Origin: Saccharum officinarum
Lineage: Eukaryota; Streptophyta; Magnoliopsida; Poales; Poaceae
Length of the DNA stretch: 64,000 nt
Direction of reading: 5' to 3'
Assembly: GCA_020631735.1 (NCBI GenBank)
Contig: CM036168.1
Span: 102,382,036 to 102,446,035 of the forward strand
Shown here: piece after piece, positions 22,316 to 34,590 of the stretch
Position numbering within the stretch: position 1 is the first letter of the stretch
How the letters are laid out: the number at the start of each line of letters is the position of its first letter
Notes under the pieces: model-generated
What the model was told of the DNA's origin: nothing
What the model saw: the letters and a program-made list of their open reading frames with translations, nothing else
Databases searched by the model: none
Translations under genes and position numbers: made by a program

Positions 22316-23310
22316 TTATCTTTTGAAGATTTCTCTGCAATCAGTAACTGTTGGCTGAACACCTTGAAAGATGAGGCTATTTCTTGAAATCCATAAACTC
22401 CAGCACATAAGAATAATCACTTCTGGATAGAAAGGAACGCCCAACTGAATTTTGAAGGTTTCGAAAAGGGTCCTCTTGATTAACCAGAAACAAACTTAGA
22501 CTAGACCAGCAAGCCATGACAAAAGGATATCGCAGAAATAGGTGTTCCAAAGATTCCTCGTGACTGAGGGCGCATAGAACAGAATCAAATGACGGCAAAT
22601 CCATATTTATCCCTTTCAGTAAACCTGTTGTACTCATTCTATCATTGAAGAGGCGCCAAAATAATACTTTATGTTTATGTTGACAGGAAGTCTTCCAAAT
22701 CCACTTGAAAACTGGGTGAGCATCAGAATGCCCTAGGAGGTGACAATAAGCTTTTGCTGGCTTATAAAGCAGAGAGCCCAAAATATAAGTCCAAATATCA
22801 GGATCTTCTGTCAAAAATAGAGCATCCAATTCCTGTGTCAAATATTGCAATTGTGCATAAGCCTGTTCCCACAAGGGCAGGTGAAAGAGATTGTGTAGAG
22901 GGGAGGTCAGAACAGCCTTATGGAAAGTTATTTTCTTGTTCTTTGCAAAGGAGAACAACTCAGGGTAAAGATAGCTCCTAGCCAAAGATCCTCCCAAAAA
23001 TAGCAAAACCGACCATTCTGAATGTTAACTGAAGCAAGCCCTTTATATGAATCCAACAGCCTGAGAATATCTCGCCACCAAAAGGAACCTTTTTGTTTGT
23101 GTTACCAGGAAATTTCCCATTCCTTTAGTGTTTTCCCAAAACAAGGTGTACCCTAGGTATTTCTTCCTTATTGAAGAATTTGTGGAGATGTTTCACAAGG
23201 CGGGCCTTATTCTGTGTTTTCATGTTAATGACTCCAAGCCCGCCCTCATCCTTAGGCAGTTAGGCTTGCAGAGCATATGGCAGGCAGCCGCAGCATCTGG
23301 TGTTTTTTGT
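22316..23310 (-). pseudogene. LINE fragment: RT C-terminus and zinc-binding domain
   Basis: Minus-strand frames read LPKDEGGLGVINMKTQNKA at about 23260-23200, then frameshifted sequence, then a 209-codon frame (23006-22377) with FKWIWKTSC, KVLFWRLFNDRMST and EESLEHLFLRYPF. This is the zf-RVT module that ends plant non-LTR retrotransposon ORF2, with the usual Cys lost in LFLRYPF. The element is 5'-truncated and frameshifted. It lies antisense in the presumed first intron of the phosphatase-like gene. Confidence 0.85.
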
Positions 23311-23649
23311 CATTTAATGTCAGACCCTCTCCAAATGCTTTCTGTGTTTGTGTATCTGCTCCAGCACAGTCGATTGGACTTTTAAAGTGCAAAGTTAGAA
23401 AGTTAGCAGGCTGAGAACCGAATTAGCTAGCCTTCCTGGCTGGGATAGAAAGGAAGCAGTTTGAACAAGCCTCTGTTCACTTGTGGCAATAATTCAATCT
23501 TTCTGTATTGAATAAGGTTATGTCACTGAATATTATGTTTGTTAAACAAGCTATGGTTTCTTAAGGCTGCTTTAAATACTAGTTATTTTTTTGTGCTTGT
23601 TCCTCCTTGATTATTATTGAACTCAGTCCATGTCTAATTACCTGCAGAG

Positions 23650-24193
23650 ATGGGTTGGGGAATATCCAGGTTGATTGGACTGAAGGCTGCTGTCCTGCTT
23701 TCTGTGGCGTGTTTTTTCCAAGGACTAGGAGTGACCCTTATCTCATTTCCTCTCATATATGCATCCGTGATTGCAATACTAATCTCGATAGCTTCCCACC
23801 CATCGATTGATCTTCCTTTACTCCTTGGCAAGGCATCCGATGGAAGTTTTCCGTTGTGGTCATGGATCATGTTCTCACCATTTCTTCTTTTCATTCACCT
23901 GTTTGTGCTGCTACGAAGATTTGTGAAAAATGAGCCCTTATACACTGAGGTTGCAGATGGAGTGTTTGTTGGAGGATGGCCTTCTTCGGTTGAACACCTG
24001 CCACCAGGCGACCCTGCAATCATAGATTGCACGTGTGAGCTGCCAAAAAGCTCGACTATATCTAACAGTGCATATCTGTGTGTTGCTACCTGGGATACGA
24101 GGGCTCCTCGGCCATCACAAATTGAGTCTGCCGTGCGATGGGCTGTGAGAAAGCGGTCACAGAACAAGCCTGTCTATGTCCACTGCGCCTATG
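23650..24193 (+). CDS. Membrane-anchored dual-specificity phosphatase-like protein, first coding exon only
   Basis: The exon codes for 181 residues and ends in phase at TATG|GTAATT. Three hydrophobic segments (about residues 11-30, 33-48 and 70-86) precede a soluble part with EPLYTEVADGVFVGGWPSS, IIDCTCELP and KPVYVHCAYG. This matches the plant protein group annotated as YnbD-like: N-terminal membrane spans followed by a Cys-based phosphatase domain. The HC of the HC-x5-R loop is the last thing encoded; the Arg and the remainder must be in a later exon. No such exon occurs downstream: 160 bp on there is a gap, then retroelements. The gene is therefore cut by the gap, interrupted by the nest, or truncated. 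The start is the first ATG after acceptor CCTGCAG. Substrate unknown. Confidence 0.72.
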
Positions 24194-24352
24194 GTAATTA
24201 TGCTCTTCTGCCTATGTTTGGATAAGGAACTGTGCTGTATTTTCCTATGTGTTTTCCTTGCAAATACATATATTTATGTTCCTAACTAAATGCATTTCTG
24301 TAGATTAGCCATATTTAGATAACTGTTTGAGACCATGTTTAACTCCAGACTA

Positions 24353-24452
24353 NNNNNNNNNNNNNNNNNNNNNNNNNNNNNNNNNNNNNNNNNNNNNNNN
24401 NNNNNNNNNNNNNNNNNNNNNNNNNNNNNNNNNNNNNNNNNNNNNNNNNNNN
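24353..24452. other. Assembly gap (100 N)
   Basis: Exactly 100 N, the conventional size for a gap of unknown length. It separates a gene intron from the interior of an LTR, so the true distance and even adjacency are uncertain. Confidence 0.99.
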
Positions 24453-24838
24453 ACATTTTTAAGGGTTATGTTAGCATACTAGGTTCCTAAATGCAACGCA
24501 TGAATTATGATACCTAGTGGCACTTGATAAATGTTTCAACCATGAAACTCCTCTTCGTAGTACGGCTATTGATCCTAAATCACTCACACCTCTATGGTGC
24601 TTGAGTGTAAAACAAACCACAATGATACCTTTACCTTGATCAACTTATTTTTGTTTTTCTCTTTCTTCTTTTCAAGTTGAGCCTTGGTCATCTTGTGATC
24701 AACACCATCGTCACCATGATCTTTTCTAGGCTCCATCACTTGGTAAGTACCAAACCTCATTAATTATACACTAACATAGAGGTTAGTATTAGGGTTTCAT
24801 CAATTGTCCAAAACCAAACTAGAGACTTTTAATCTCTC
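24453..24838 (-). repeat. 3' LTR of the copia element, cut by the gap
   Basis: About 385 bases match 31740-32132 closely, including GGGTTATGTTAGCAT and CCTAGTGGCACTTGATAA. The minus-strand 5' end reads AAAAGTCTCTAGTTTGG, with the expected TGAAAGT start damaged. The rest lies in or beyond the N run. Confidence 0.85.
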
Positions 24839-26235
24839 CCTTTTTGGTAATTGATGTCAACCCATTTACAAAGATATTATGATAAAATTCTTTTGGATCC
24901 ATATTGCTTGCCCAAGCATTTTACTATGTGTAAAGGACATGGACAAGTTTGATAAACCCAAATTGGTAGCAATTGCTCCCCCTACATATGTGCTAAGAGT
25001 TTGATTTGAAAGCTTGCACATATGCTTAGATAAAAAAAATATATGAGGTCAATTTCTACCAAATGATGCTAAGGTGTAAAGAATAGACTTTGAAGCGTGA
25101 TACCAATCGGAGTTGCCAAATATACATCATCCTTAGCACCGTTAGTAACTAGACATTCACAAAAACTAGATAACCCGGTGAGATCAACATTATAAGCACG
25201 ACTCTAGTACCACCTGTGAAAGCAAAAGTTTTAATTACTTTAACCTATGCATGCTAATTTTATTTCATCAATCAAGCCTACAACTAGCATACACTCACAA
25301 GCAAGGTATCGGAGAAAAAACAAAATTATGCAAGCAACCATATGTAATGCACAATCAAATGCACCATACATGTTTATGAGCTTGCTCCCCCTACTTGTGT
25401 GCTTCAAATTTGAATAATTGATCCCCTTCCTTCTTTTATCATGTTTCACTTCTCCCCCTTTGGTCATATTTTTCTTTATCATGTTTCACTTCTCCTCTTT
25501 TGGTCATATCTTTCTTTATCATGTTTCACTTTCCTCCTTCGGTCATATCTTTGGAATTATCTCTCCCCCTTTGTCATTAATGACCACAAAAGTGAGCTCA
25601 AATTTTAGGAGAGTTGTGTGAAACCATTATATGTGAGGATCATTTTTCCAATTTTGGTTCAATAGATTACTTGCCAAAAGATATTTAACTCATTTTTGAT
25701 CCAAGGGCAAGCTTCTTCACACCTCCAAATGAGGGTTATCATGCACCATGTTAAGTTAAACATTTATAGCTCATTATCTAGATTCACTAGGTTCACAAGT
25801 CCACAAACATGTCATATGCTACCACTAGATAATTTCAAGCATACAAGCAATAGTGGTACCATACAAGCATCAAATTCATTTGATTATTATGAATGAGCCT
25901 AAGACATGATAGGAATGACTAGATGCACTAAACAAGTCCTTAGCAAAAGGATGAATGACATGTTAAACAATTTTACCTTGCTTTGCTCGAAAGAGAGGCA
26001 TGTCATATAATGGGGGTGCATCAACACACATATTTGAGGAGTCAAGTATGTTCAATTTTATTCCTAGTTGCAAAACCTCTTCTCATCAAATGGCTTGGTG
26101 AAGATATCGGCAAGCTGATCATCGATGCAAACACTCTCAATGCAAATGTCCCCTTTTTGTTGATGATCTCTTATAAAATGATGACGGACATCAATGTGCT
26201 TTGTTCTTGCATGTTAAACCGGATTGTTAGTGGGC

Positions 26236-27857
26236 TCATGACACTTCATTGTCACATAGCAATGGCACTTGTTTGAACTTAATTCCGAAATCATTCAAGG
26301 TGGCCTTCATCCAAAGAATTTGTGCACAACAACTAACCCGCGGCAATGTATTTAGCTTCGACGGTTGAAAGTACAACACTATTTTGCTTCCTTGATGACC
26401 AAGAAATAAGTGATCTTCCAAATAGTTGACATGTGCCCCGATGTGCTTCTTCTCTCAACCTTGCATCCCGTATAATCGGAGTCCGAATATCAATCAACTC
26501 AAATTTTGCTCCTTTGGGATACTACAATCTAACATTTTGTGTATGCTTCAAGTACCTCAATATTCTCTTTGTAACCTTCAAATGAATTTATCTTGGTGAG
26601 GCTTGAAATCTAGCACACATGCATATACTAAACATCACATCCGGTCTTGATGCGGTCACATAGAGTAGGCTTCCAATCATAGACGGATACATCTTTTGTT
26701 CCACCATATTGCCACTTGTATCACTATCCAAGCTTCTATTTGTCCCCATTGGTGTACAAATTCCCTTTACATCCTCCATGCCAAATTTCTTGACCATGTC
26801 TTTAATGTACTTGCCTTGACTCACAAATATACCATTCTTCAATTGCTTGATTTGGAGACCAAGGAAGTAACTAAGGTCTCCAATCATAGATATTTTCAAA
26901 CTCATTTGCCATCATCTTTCCAAATTCCTCACAAAACACTTGATTGATTGATTCAAATATGATATCATTAACATAAATTTGTAACACAAATAAGTCCTTT
27001 CTAATCTTCTTGGTGAAGAGAGTGGTGTCAACCTTGCCCATGATGAACCCTTTAGAGAGTATAAAATCTCTCAATCTCTCATACCATGCTCTTGGTGCTT
27101 GCTTCAAACCATACAAAGCCTTTCTCAACTTGTAAACATGGTTGGGCTTCTTTTCGTCTTCAATCCGAGAGGTTGTTCAACATACACAAGGTCATTGATG
27201 TACCCATTCAGAAATGCACTTTTCACATCCATTTGATAAAGCTTGATATTGTGGGCACAAACATAGGCTAACAAGATCATAATGACTTCTAATCCTGCAA
27301 TTAGGGCATATGTTTCTCCAAAGTCAAGACCTTCAACTTGAGTATATCCTTGAACCACTAATCTTGCTTTGTTCCTTACAACTGTCCCATCTTGATCATG
27401 TTTGTTGCAAAATATCCATCTAGTTTCCAATCACATTGTGTCCCTTAGGCTTCTCAACTAACTTACATACTTGATTTCTTGTGAAGTTTTTTAGCTCTTT
27501 ATGCATAGCATTGACCCAATCAACATCCTTCAAAGCTTCATCTATCTTCTTAGGTTCAATGGATGACACAAATAAGAAGTGTTTACAAAATGATGTCAAT
27601 CTTGATCTTGTCTGTACATCTCTTAAGATATCACCAATTATGGAGTCCAATGGATGATCTCTTGCAGCATTGGTAGGTTGGAGCACTTGCACTTGATTGC
27701 TTGCATTTGATTTATCATTTGGTGGAGATGATGTACTAGCCACTTGTTGATCTTGCACTTGAGATGATAAACTAGCTTGATTTTGATCATGAGAACCACT
27801 AGCTTGCACATTTGAGTTAGAGAGCACTTGATCTTTATCATCTTTAACTTCAATCAC
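26236..27857 (-). pseudogene. Copia reverse transcriptase / RNase H remnant
   Basis: Minus-strand pieces in order are DALKDVDWVNAMHKELKNF (about 27530), NKARLVVQGYTQVEGLDFGE (27370), KALYGLKQAPRAWYERLRDF (27120), QIYVNDIIFES (about 26970), GDLSYFLGLQIKQ (26890) and LLYVTASRPDVMF (26660). The catalytic YVDD box reads YVND, which removes one of the two metal-binding aspartates. Frames change several times, so no single product is possible. Confidence 0.9.
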
Positions 27858-28106
27858 TTATCTAGATTTACATCTTTCTCTTGAGAGCCATTGGTTTCAT
27901 TAAATTCCACATCATGAACTTTCTCAAGAGTACCACTAGCCAAATTTCAAACTCTATAAGCTTTGCTAGTAGTGGAGTAACCAAGCAAGAAGCCTTCATC
28001 ACATTTCTTCTCAAACTTGCTCAATCTTGTGTCTTTCTTCAATATGTAGCATTTGCAACCAAATACCCAAAAATATGCAATATTAGGCTTTCTATCATTT
28101 AATATC

Positions 28107-28619
28107 TCATATGGTGTCTTCTAAGAATTGATAGTAATAGAGGCGGTTGCTATAGAAGCAAGCCATGTTTATAGCTTCGGCCCAAAAAGAATGACTAGCA
28201 TTGTATTCACTCAATATTGATCTTGCCATGTCAATCAAAATTCTATTCTTTCTTTCAACTAGCCCATTGGATTGTGGTGTGTACTTAGTCGAGAATTGAT
28301 GCTTAATACCATACTCATCACAAAGCTCATCAATTCTTGTATTCTTGAATTCACTTCCATTATCACTTCTCACTTTCTTGGTTGTGGTTTCAAACTCATT
28401 TTGCACTCTCTTTATGAATGTCTTGAATGTTGCAAACACATCACTCTTGTCAACAAGAAAGGCTACCCAAGTATATCTAGTGAAATCATCTACAATCACA
28501 AAGTCATACTTGTTGCCACCAATACTTGTATAAGTGGTTGGTCCAAATAAATCCATATGCAAAAGCTCAAATGCGTTAGATGTGCTCATTGTACTCTTCC
28601 TTGGATGAGTGTTGCCCAC
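28107..28619 (-). pseudogene. Copia integrase core remnant
   Basis: The 170-codon frame reads HMDLFGPTTYTSIGGNKYD, then VRSDNGSEFKN, then QSNGLVERKNR, giving the D, D and E of the DDE catalytic triad with normal spacing. The N-terminal HHCC zinc motif is lost. The frame is intact across the core only, and stops flank it. Confidence 0.9.
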
Positions 28620-28692
28620 TTGCTTTTTGGCTTAATATGCACTACATAGCTTATCTTTCTCAAATATGATATCTTTCGAGCCTCTAAATAAG

Positions 28693-30237
28693 TCATGCTT
28701 CACTAAGATCACATGTTAGTCCCACATCATAAGTCACGATCACTTGCTCCATCTTGTTCTCCTTCTCCTTAGCTTGCTTAAGTAGAGAGGAGTGAGCTTT
28801 TTCAAGGTTAGTGTGAGCAAGGCCAAGCTCCTTATGGTATTCATTTAGACACTCATGAGATGCTTGGAGCTCATCAAAGGATTGCTTAAAGGCTTTGAGC
28901 TCCTTTTGCAATGCTTTGCACTCCTTTCTCTTCTTTTCATAGCCGGTGCTAAGTTGCTCACATATCTCTATGAGCTCATCCTTGGAGTAGTCCTCCTCAA
29001 TCATCAGTCCTACAATCATTACTTTCACATTCATCATCACTTTCATCATATTTTATTTTAGTAGGCTTTGCCACAAGGCATGTCGAAGGAGTGTCAAAGA
29101 GGGATGGCTTGTTGTGGATGGCGATGCTTGAAAGTGCCTTCTTGATGGACCTCTTGTCATCATCACTTGAATCATCATCATCACTATCATTGGTGCAATC
29201 ACTATCACTATCCCAAGTGACCACATATCCCTTCTTCTTTTTCTTGAAAGTCATCTTCTTCTCCTTCTTTTCCTTCTTATCCTTCTTTTTCTTCTTCTTC
29301 TGCTTCTCATCCTCCTCATTGTCATTCTTGTAAGGACAGTTTGCCATAATGTTATCCAGGCTCTTGCACTCAAAGTATAGCCTCACATGATCCTTCATGT
29401 GATCTCTTCTCTTTCTTACATCATAGCCTCTCTTCTTCATGAATTTGCCCATCTTGCACACTAGAAGAGTCATGGTCTCATCGTCAATGTCACTTGCATC
29501 TTCATCTTCACTTGAAGCTTCTTTCTTTACTTTGCCCTTGCTCTTTGATGAGGTGTTGCCTTGAAAGCCACACTTTTCTTCTTCTTCTTATCATCATCTT
29601 TCTTGTCTTTCTTCTCTTCATCTTCATTGTCACTATCATTGTATTAAGCATCGGTCATGACATCTCCAAGTATCTCATTAGGAGATACACCGGTCAATCC
29701 TCCTCCAAAGATGATAGTTCTCAATGTCTTGAATTTCTTTGGCAAGCACATCAAGAACTTATAAGAGAAGTCCTCATCCTTCACTTTTTCACCCAAACTT
29801 TTGAGATCATTGACAATGACTTAGAGCCTATAAAACATCTCTGAAATGGATTTATCATCCTTCTTGAAGTTGGATAGCTTGTCCTTGAGCATGTATAGCT
29901 TGGCACTCTTTACCATTGTAGTGCACTCATATGTTTCCTCCAATCTTATTCACACTTCACTAGCCCTCTCAAGATCCTTGACTTGCTCAAACACCTTTGA
30001 ATCAATGCCATTGTAAATGGTGTTGAGAGCTATTGTATTGCATTGCTTGTTTGCTCTCTCATTATTGGTGAGGTTGGTGGGATCAAGGATCACAAAGTCA
30101 TGCTCGGTTACATCCCACACTCTATCTTTGATTGAACCAAGGTATATCTTCATCTTTCTCTTCTAATAATCAAAGGAACTAGTGCCATCAAAGAAAGATG
30201 GTTTGCCCCTAACATAGTTGAACACAATTTGAGCCAT
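28693..30237 (-). pseudogene. Copia gag remnant
   Basis: It starts with a minus-strand ATG at 30237 (MAQIVFNYVRGKPSFFDGT), passes a stop, and continues KIYLGSIKDRVWDVTEHDF, NTIYNGIDSKVFEQVKDLE and DEDFSYKFLMCLPKKFKTL, typical of the copia gag domain. A Lys-rich stretch precedes a damaged zinc knuckle (YFECKSLDNIMANCPY, with the first Cys changed). A coiled-coil-like part (LQKELKAFKQSFDELQ) follows at about 28900. Several stops interrupt it. Confidence 0.88.
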
Positions 30238-30283
30238 AATTTGAGCACTGAGGTTGTTAAGCCTTCAATAAACGGTGACCATG

Positions 30284-30298
30284 GCTTTAATACCACTT
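30284..30298 (-). other. Primer binding site (initiator tRNA-Met type)
   Basis: On the minus strand AGTGGTATTAAAGCC directly follows the LTR end and matches the plant copia consensus TGGTATCAGAGC with two differences. It identifies the right LTR as the 5' LTR and fixes the orientation. Confidence 0.85.
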
Positions 30299-32132
30299 GA
30301 AAGGTCCAAATATGGCCAGAGGGGTGAATAGCCTATTTAAAAATCTATAAACTCACTAGAGCAATTGGGTCAATACAACAAATGGCGAAATACAATTTTG
30401 CTCTAGCTCTACAAGGATTACAAGCCACCTAATCAAGCAATTCTAGTCACTATGATCACTAGTCATCCAATTGCTATGTTGCTACTTTCTAAGTTAGTGT
30501 ACTCACAATGAGCTAGCTAAATGAGTCACACTAACAAGTCCTTACAAGCTTTCAAGACTAGTTATGCTAAAGAGCTTACCAATTACTTTGCAAGAATGTA
30601 AATGAGGAGACAACCGCCGTGTAGAGGATGAACTAGTCACAAGATATAAAGATCAATCACCAGGAGAAATCCAATCATACATAAGATGAACACAAGGTTT
30701 TTCTTCTGAGGTTCACATGCTTGCTGGCACGCTAGTCCCTGTTATGTCGACCAACACTTGGTGGTTCGGTGGCTAAGAGGTGTTGCACAAACCTCATCCA
30801 CACACTTGGACACCGCAAAAACCTACCCACAAGTGAGGTAGCTCAATGACATGAGCAATCTACTAGAGTTGTCTTTGGTGCTGCGCCAGGGAAGGCATAA
30901 GAACCCCTCACAATCACCAGGAGGTGGTCAAGAATAATCACCAACTCTTGCCATAACTCCTCCACTGCTCCAAACTGTCTAGGTTGTGGCAACCACCAAG
31001 AGTAACAAGAATTCCGCAGCTCAAACGATCTCTAAGTGTCACTAGATGCAATCACTCAAGCAAATACACTTGAAATCACTCAATCTCACTTTGGATTAGC
31101 AACCAAGCAAGGGAGATGAGTAGGAGGGAGTATGCTCAGCTCAAGAGGATGTCAAGATGATAAAAAAAGTCAAGAGAGTTCCCCAAAAGCTAGCCACCAA
31201 CTATTTATAATCGTCCCTAAAGAATAGAGCCGTTAGGCCCTTCATTGTGTCTCCTGCGGGGCGACCGGAAGCGCCGGTCGGGTTGACCGGACATAGCCTC
31301 AGTGTCCGATCGCTATGTGCCAAGTCCACGGATGGGCACCACGTGTCCTCGTTGAAATATTATGCATTGACCTTCAACGGTTGTGAAGTAGTCAGTGTGT
31401 AGTCAAAGCTGTGATCGGACGCGCCTGAAGAAATGACTGGATGCGGCCAACCCAGGGTCTAGTCGAGTCCAGTAAGGATTTTTCACACGGAAATAGTGAT
31501 CGGACGCATCCGGTCACACAAGACCTGACGCACCCAGCGTCCGGTTCAACCATCGTCTCCTATGCGCAACCAGTCAACACTGATCGGACGCTGACATCAG
31601 CGTTCGGTCACAACGTGACCAGCGTCTGGTCAGTGTTTTGTAGCGAAAAACACTTCCGCAACTTTGCCACCTCCTGAACCCTTGCTCAAATATGCTAACC
31701 ACCAAGTGTATCACCTTGTGCACGTGTGTTAGCATATTTTCACAAATATTTTCAAGGGTTATGTTAGCACATTAGGTTCCTAAATGCAATGCATGAATTA
31801 TAACACCTAGTGGCACTTGATAACCGTTTCAACCGTGAAACTCCCCTCTTCATAGTACGACTATCGATCCTAAGTCACTTACACCCTCTATGGTGTCTTG
31901 AATGTAAAACAAAAACCTAATGATAACTTTGCCTTGATCAACTTGTTTTTGTTTTTCTCTTTTTTCTTTTCAAGTTGAGCCCTTGGTCATCTTGTGATCA
32001 ACACCACCATTACCATAATCCTTTTCTAGGCTCCATCACTTGGCAAGTACCAACCTCATCTACCCATACACTCAACATAGAGGTTAGTACTAGGGTTTTA
32101 TCAATTGTCCAAAACCAAACTAAGGACTTTCA
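30299..32132 (-). repeat. 5' LTR of the copia element (1.83 kb)
   Basis: On the minus strand it runs from TGAAAGTCCTTAG (32132) to GGACCTTTCA (30299), with matching inverted ends TGAAAG/CTTTCA. It is the same family as the solo LTR at 46463-48301; both share an opening like GGGGTGAATAGCC on the plus strand and a block rich in GACCGGACGC motifs (here 31250-31640). Confidence 0.88.
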
Positions 32133-32982
32133 ATGGAGACTATCGCTAGTTTCGTGATACAACGCCTTCGTCCCCTTCCTGTGGATAGTGAGTTCATCGG
32201 GATGGCGGACTACATCGTGGACTTGATCCATGATCTCCTAGAGTCGGGCTCAGAGACATTTTCTAACTCCGACTCCAGCGGAGGCAGCCATCACCCCTCA
32301 CAAGAGTGTTTCATGGTGGAGACCTCTGACGGTCACGTCTTGAGCGCTAGCGATTCTGGTGATACCCCCCGAGAAGTCCCCGTGCATGCGGATGTAGGAG
32401 GGGTGAGGGTCTCGCTCCGGCGATGGCGGCCTCAGCCCCGCCGCAGCTGGGATGACCGCTGCTAGAGCAGCTGCAGGCATGGCAACATGAGCTCAAGGAA
32501 GCACGCTGCAGGCTAAAGGAAGAGTGCGCTCAGCTCGAGTGCGAACGCCACGCTGAGGGTGGGCACGCGCGAGCTAGGGCTAGAGACGTTTACCGGTAGA
32601 TCATGGAAGATGGCAACGATCTTCCGTAGTTCGCTCGTTCCAACCAAAACATCATCGTGGTCGTGGCCTTGCTCCAAAGGCTCCCTGAGCCAGCAACTTG
32701 TGAGGAACGCAAGACCCAGCGGGAGATTCACGAGTTGCTCGATCGCACGGCGGAGCAGTAGGCGAAGAGCTCACTGTCACGACAACGCGGCCCCGACGCC
32801 AACCAGCGTGCGTTCGTTGGGTGGGACACTAGAGACGTGTTTGTCCATCAGGTGCCACGTGGCGCGAGGGTTGCCAACCTTCCCCTAGTACACGAGTGTG
32901 TCGGCCCTATCCGTGAAGCTCGTGTTGTCCTGGACGCCCGTAGGCATGGAAGGGATGGCAGGAGGCAGGAGGCCGACCACGG

Positions 32983-33730
32983 GTGCCACCCTTGGGGCGC
33001 TATGATGCCAATGAGGACCGGAGCCCAAGCCCCCCACCATCGGGACCTCGGGCTTTTGCTTGGCACATCCTCCGCGCACAGTGGTACCGAGTGCCGATCA
33101 ACGTCCTCAAGTACTCTGGGGAATCGAACCCTAGACTTTGGCTTAAGGACTGCCAGCTTGCCTGCCAGGCTGACGATGCGGATAATTACAACTTTATCAT
33201 TCGCAACCTCCCCTTGATCCTAGCTGACTTGGCCCGGACATGGCTGGAGCACCTCCTGCCCAACTCCGTCAAGGATTGGGCGGACCTAAAGGAGATCTTC
33301 GTGAAGAACTTTCAGGGCACCTACACACATCCTAGGAACCCCTAGGACCTCAAGAACTATTGGTAGAAGCCAGACGAGTCCCTCCATGACTACATCTGAC
33401 ATTTCTCCAAACAGTGCAATGAGTTGCCCAATATCACTGATGCCGATGTCATTAGCACGTTCCTGTCTAGGACTACCAACGCCCTGGTTCACAAGCTAGG
33501 GTAGAAAAGTCTACGAACTACTAAGGAGCTCCTCGACATCGCCACTAGCCATGCTTCCGGCTAGGACGCGGTGGGGGTGATCTTTGATCGCTCCAAAGGC
33601 AAGGTGAAGCGGAACAAGGACACTGATGAGGGTGCCTCCAACCGCTCTGGCAAGAAGAAAAAGAAGAAGAAGAGCAAGCCACGGCACAAGGGCTCGCTCG
33701 TGGCCGCTGTCGAGCGAAAGGGAAAGTGAG
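32983..33730 (+). pseudogene. Tat-type gag remnant
   Basis: It contains YRVPINVLKYSGESNPRLWL, NYNFIIRNLPLILADLARTW and WADLKEIFVKNFQGTYTHP, typical retrotransposon gag, then a Lys-rich tail (GKKKKKKKSKP). In-frame stops lie at about 33343, 33364 and 33502. An upstream 110-codon frame beginning at 32133 may be the gag N-terminus. Confidence 0.88.
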
Positions 33731-34099
33731 CACCCGCCGAGGGCACCCCAGACCACTTTGAGAAAATGCTCGAGGGCCATGCCTGAACCACGCCTACCCT
33801 ATCAAGCACACATACAAAGACTCCGGGCTCATGAAGAAGTTATTGGCTGGCAGCTCCAAGAAAGGGGAGCAGAAGAAGCCCGACCCCAAACAAGATGACA
33901 CCAAGGGGGAAGGCAGCGCCTTTTCACATGAAACCGGCTGCCTCATGATTTTTGGCAGGCTAAAGTCCTATGCCTCCAAGCACCGCCAGAAGCTCGAACA
34001 TCGAGAGGTTTATGAGGTCGAGCCGGCCATGCCCATCTTTCTCAAATGGTCTAGGTCGCCCATCACCTTTGACCGGTCTGACCACCCGAGAGCATCCCA

Positions 34100-34590
34100 C
34101 GGCCGGGTCGGTACCCACTCGTGGTTGACCCTATCATCGATACAGAGTGCCTTACCAAGGTGCTGATGGACGGAGGCAGCAGCCACAACATCATGTACGC
34201 TGAGACCCTCGATGCCATGGGCATTAGCCAATCACGCGTCCGCTCGACCAGGGCGCCCTTCCACGGTGTTGTGCTAGGGAAGCGGGCCACGCCCCTTAGA
34301 TAGATCGATCTTCCCATCACTTTTGGGACTCTGTCCAACTATCAGACGGAGACCTCACCTTCGAGGTGGTCAGGTTCCACGGGGCCTACCACGCCATCCT
34401 AGGACGCCCATGTTACGCGAAGTTTATGGCTATCCCCAACTACACCTATCTAAAGCTAAAGATGCCGGGCCCAAATGGCATCATCACGGTCGGCACCTCC
34501 GTCCAGCGTGCCTACGAGTGCGACGTAGAGTGCTATGAGCTCGCCTCAGCAATCGTCACCTCCGAGGGGCTCCTAGCTATCCAGTAGGTG
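34100..34590 (+). pseudogene. Tat-type aspartic protease remnant
   Basis: VLMDGGSSHNIMYAETLDAM carries the DGGS active-site loop of this lineage (usual form D-S/G-G-S). FHGAYHAILGRPCYAKFMA and NYTYLKLKMPGPNG follow. A TAG at about 34301 and a frame change interrupt it. Confidence 0.85.

Larger units (their letters stand above)
24453..32132 (-). mobile_element. Ty1/copia retrotransposon, reverse-oriented, decayed
   Basis: Two copies of one LTR (24453-24838 partial, 30299-32132) bracket gag and pol on the minus strand. Right to left the order is LTR, tRNA-iMet-type primer binding site, gag, integrase, reverse transcriptase, RNase H, polypurine tract, LTR: the copia order with integrase before RT. 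The style of the 3' tract (AAAAAGGGAGAGATT) and the long gag with a Lys/Asp-rich tail suggest the SIRE/Maximus branch, a tentative call. Many stops and frameshifts show it cannot be autonomous. The right end abuts the gypsy sequence at 32133; its target duplication would be ATGGA, but the left copy is lost in the gap. Confidence 0.9.

Noticed and set aside
29091..29333. Phe/Ser-rich 80-codon plus-strand ORF
   Set aside because: It is the complement of the Lys/Asp-rich tail of the copia gag on the minus strand.
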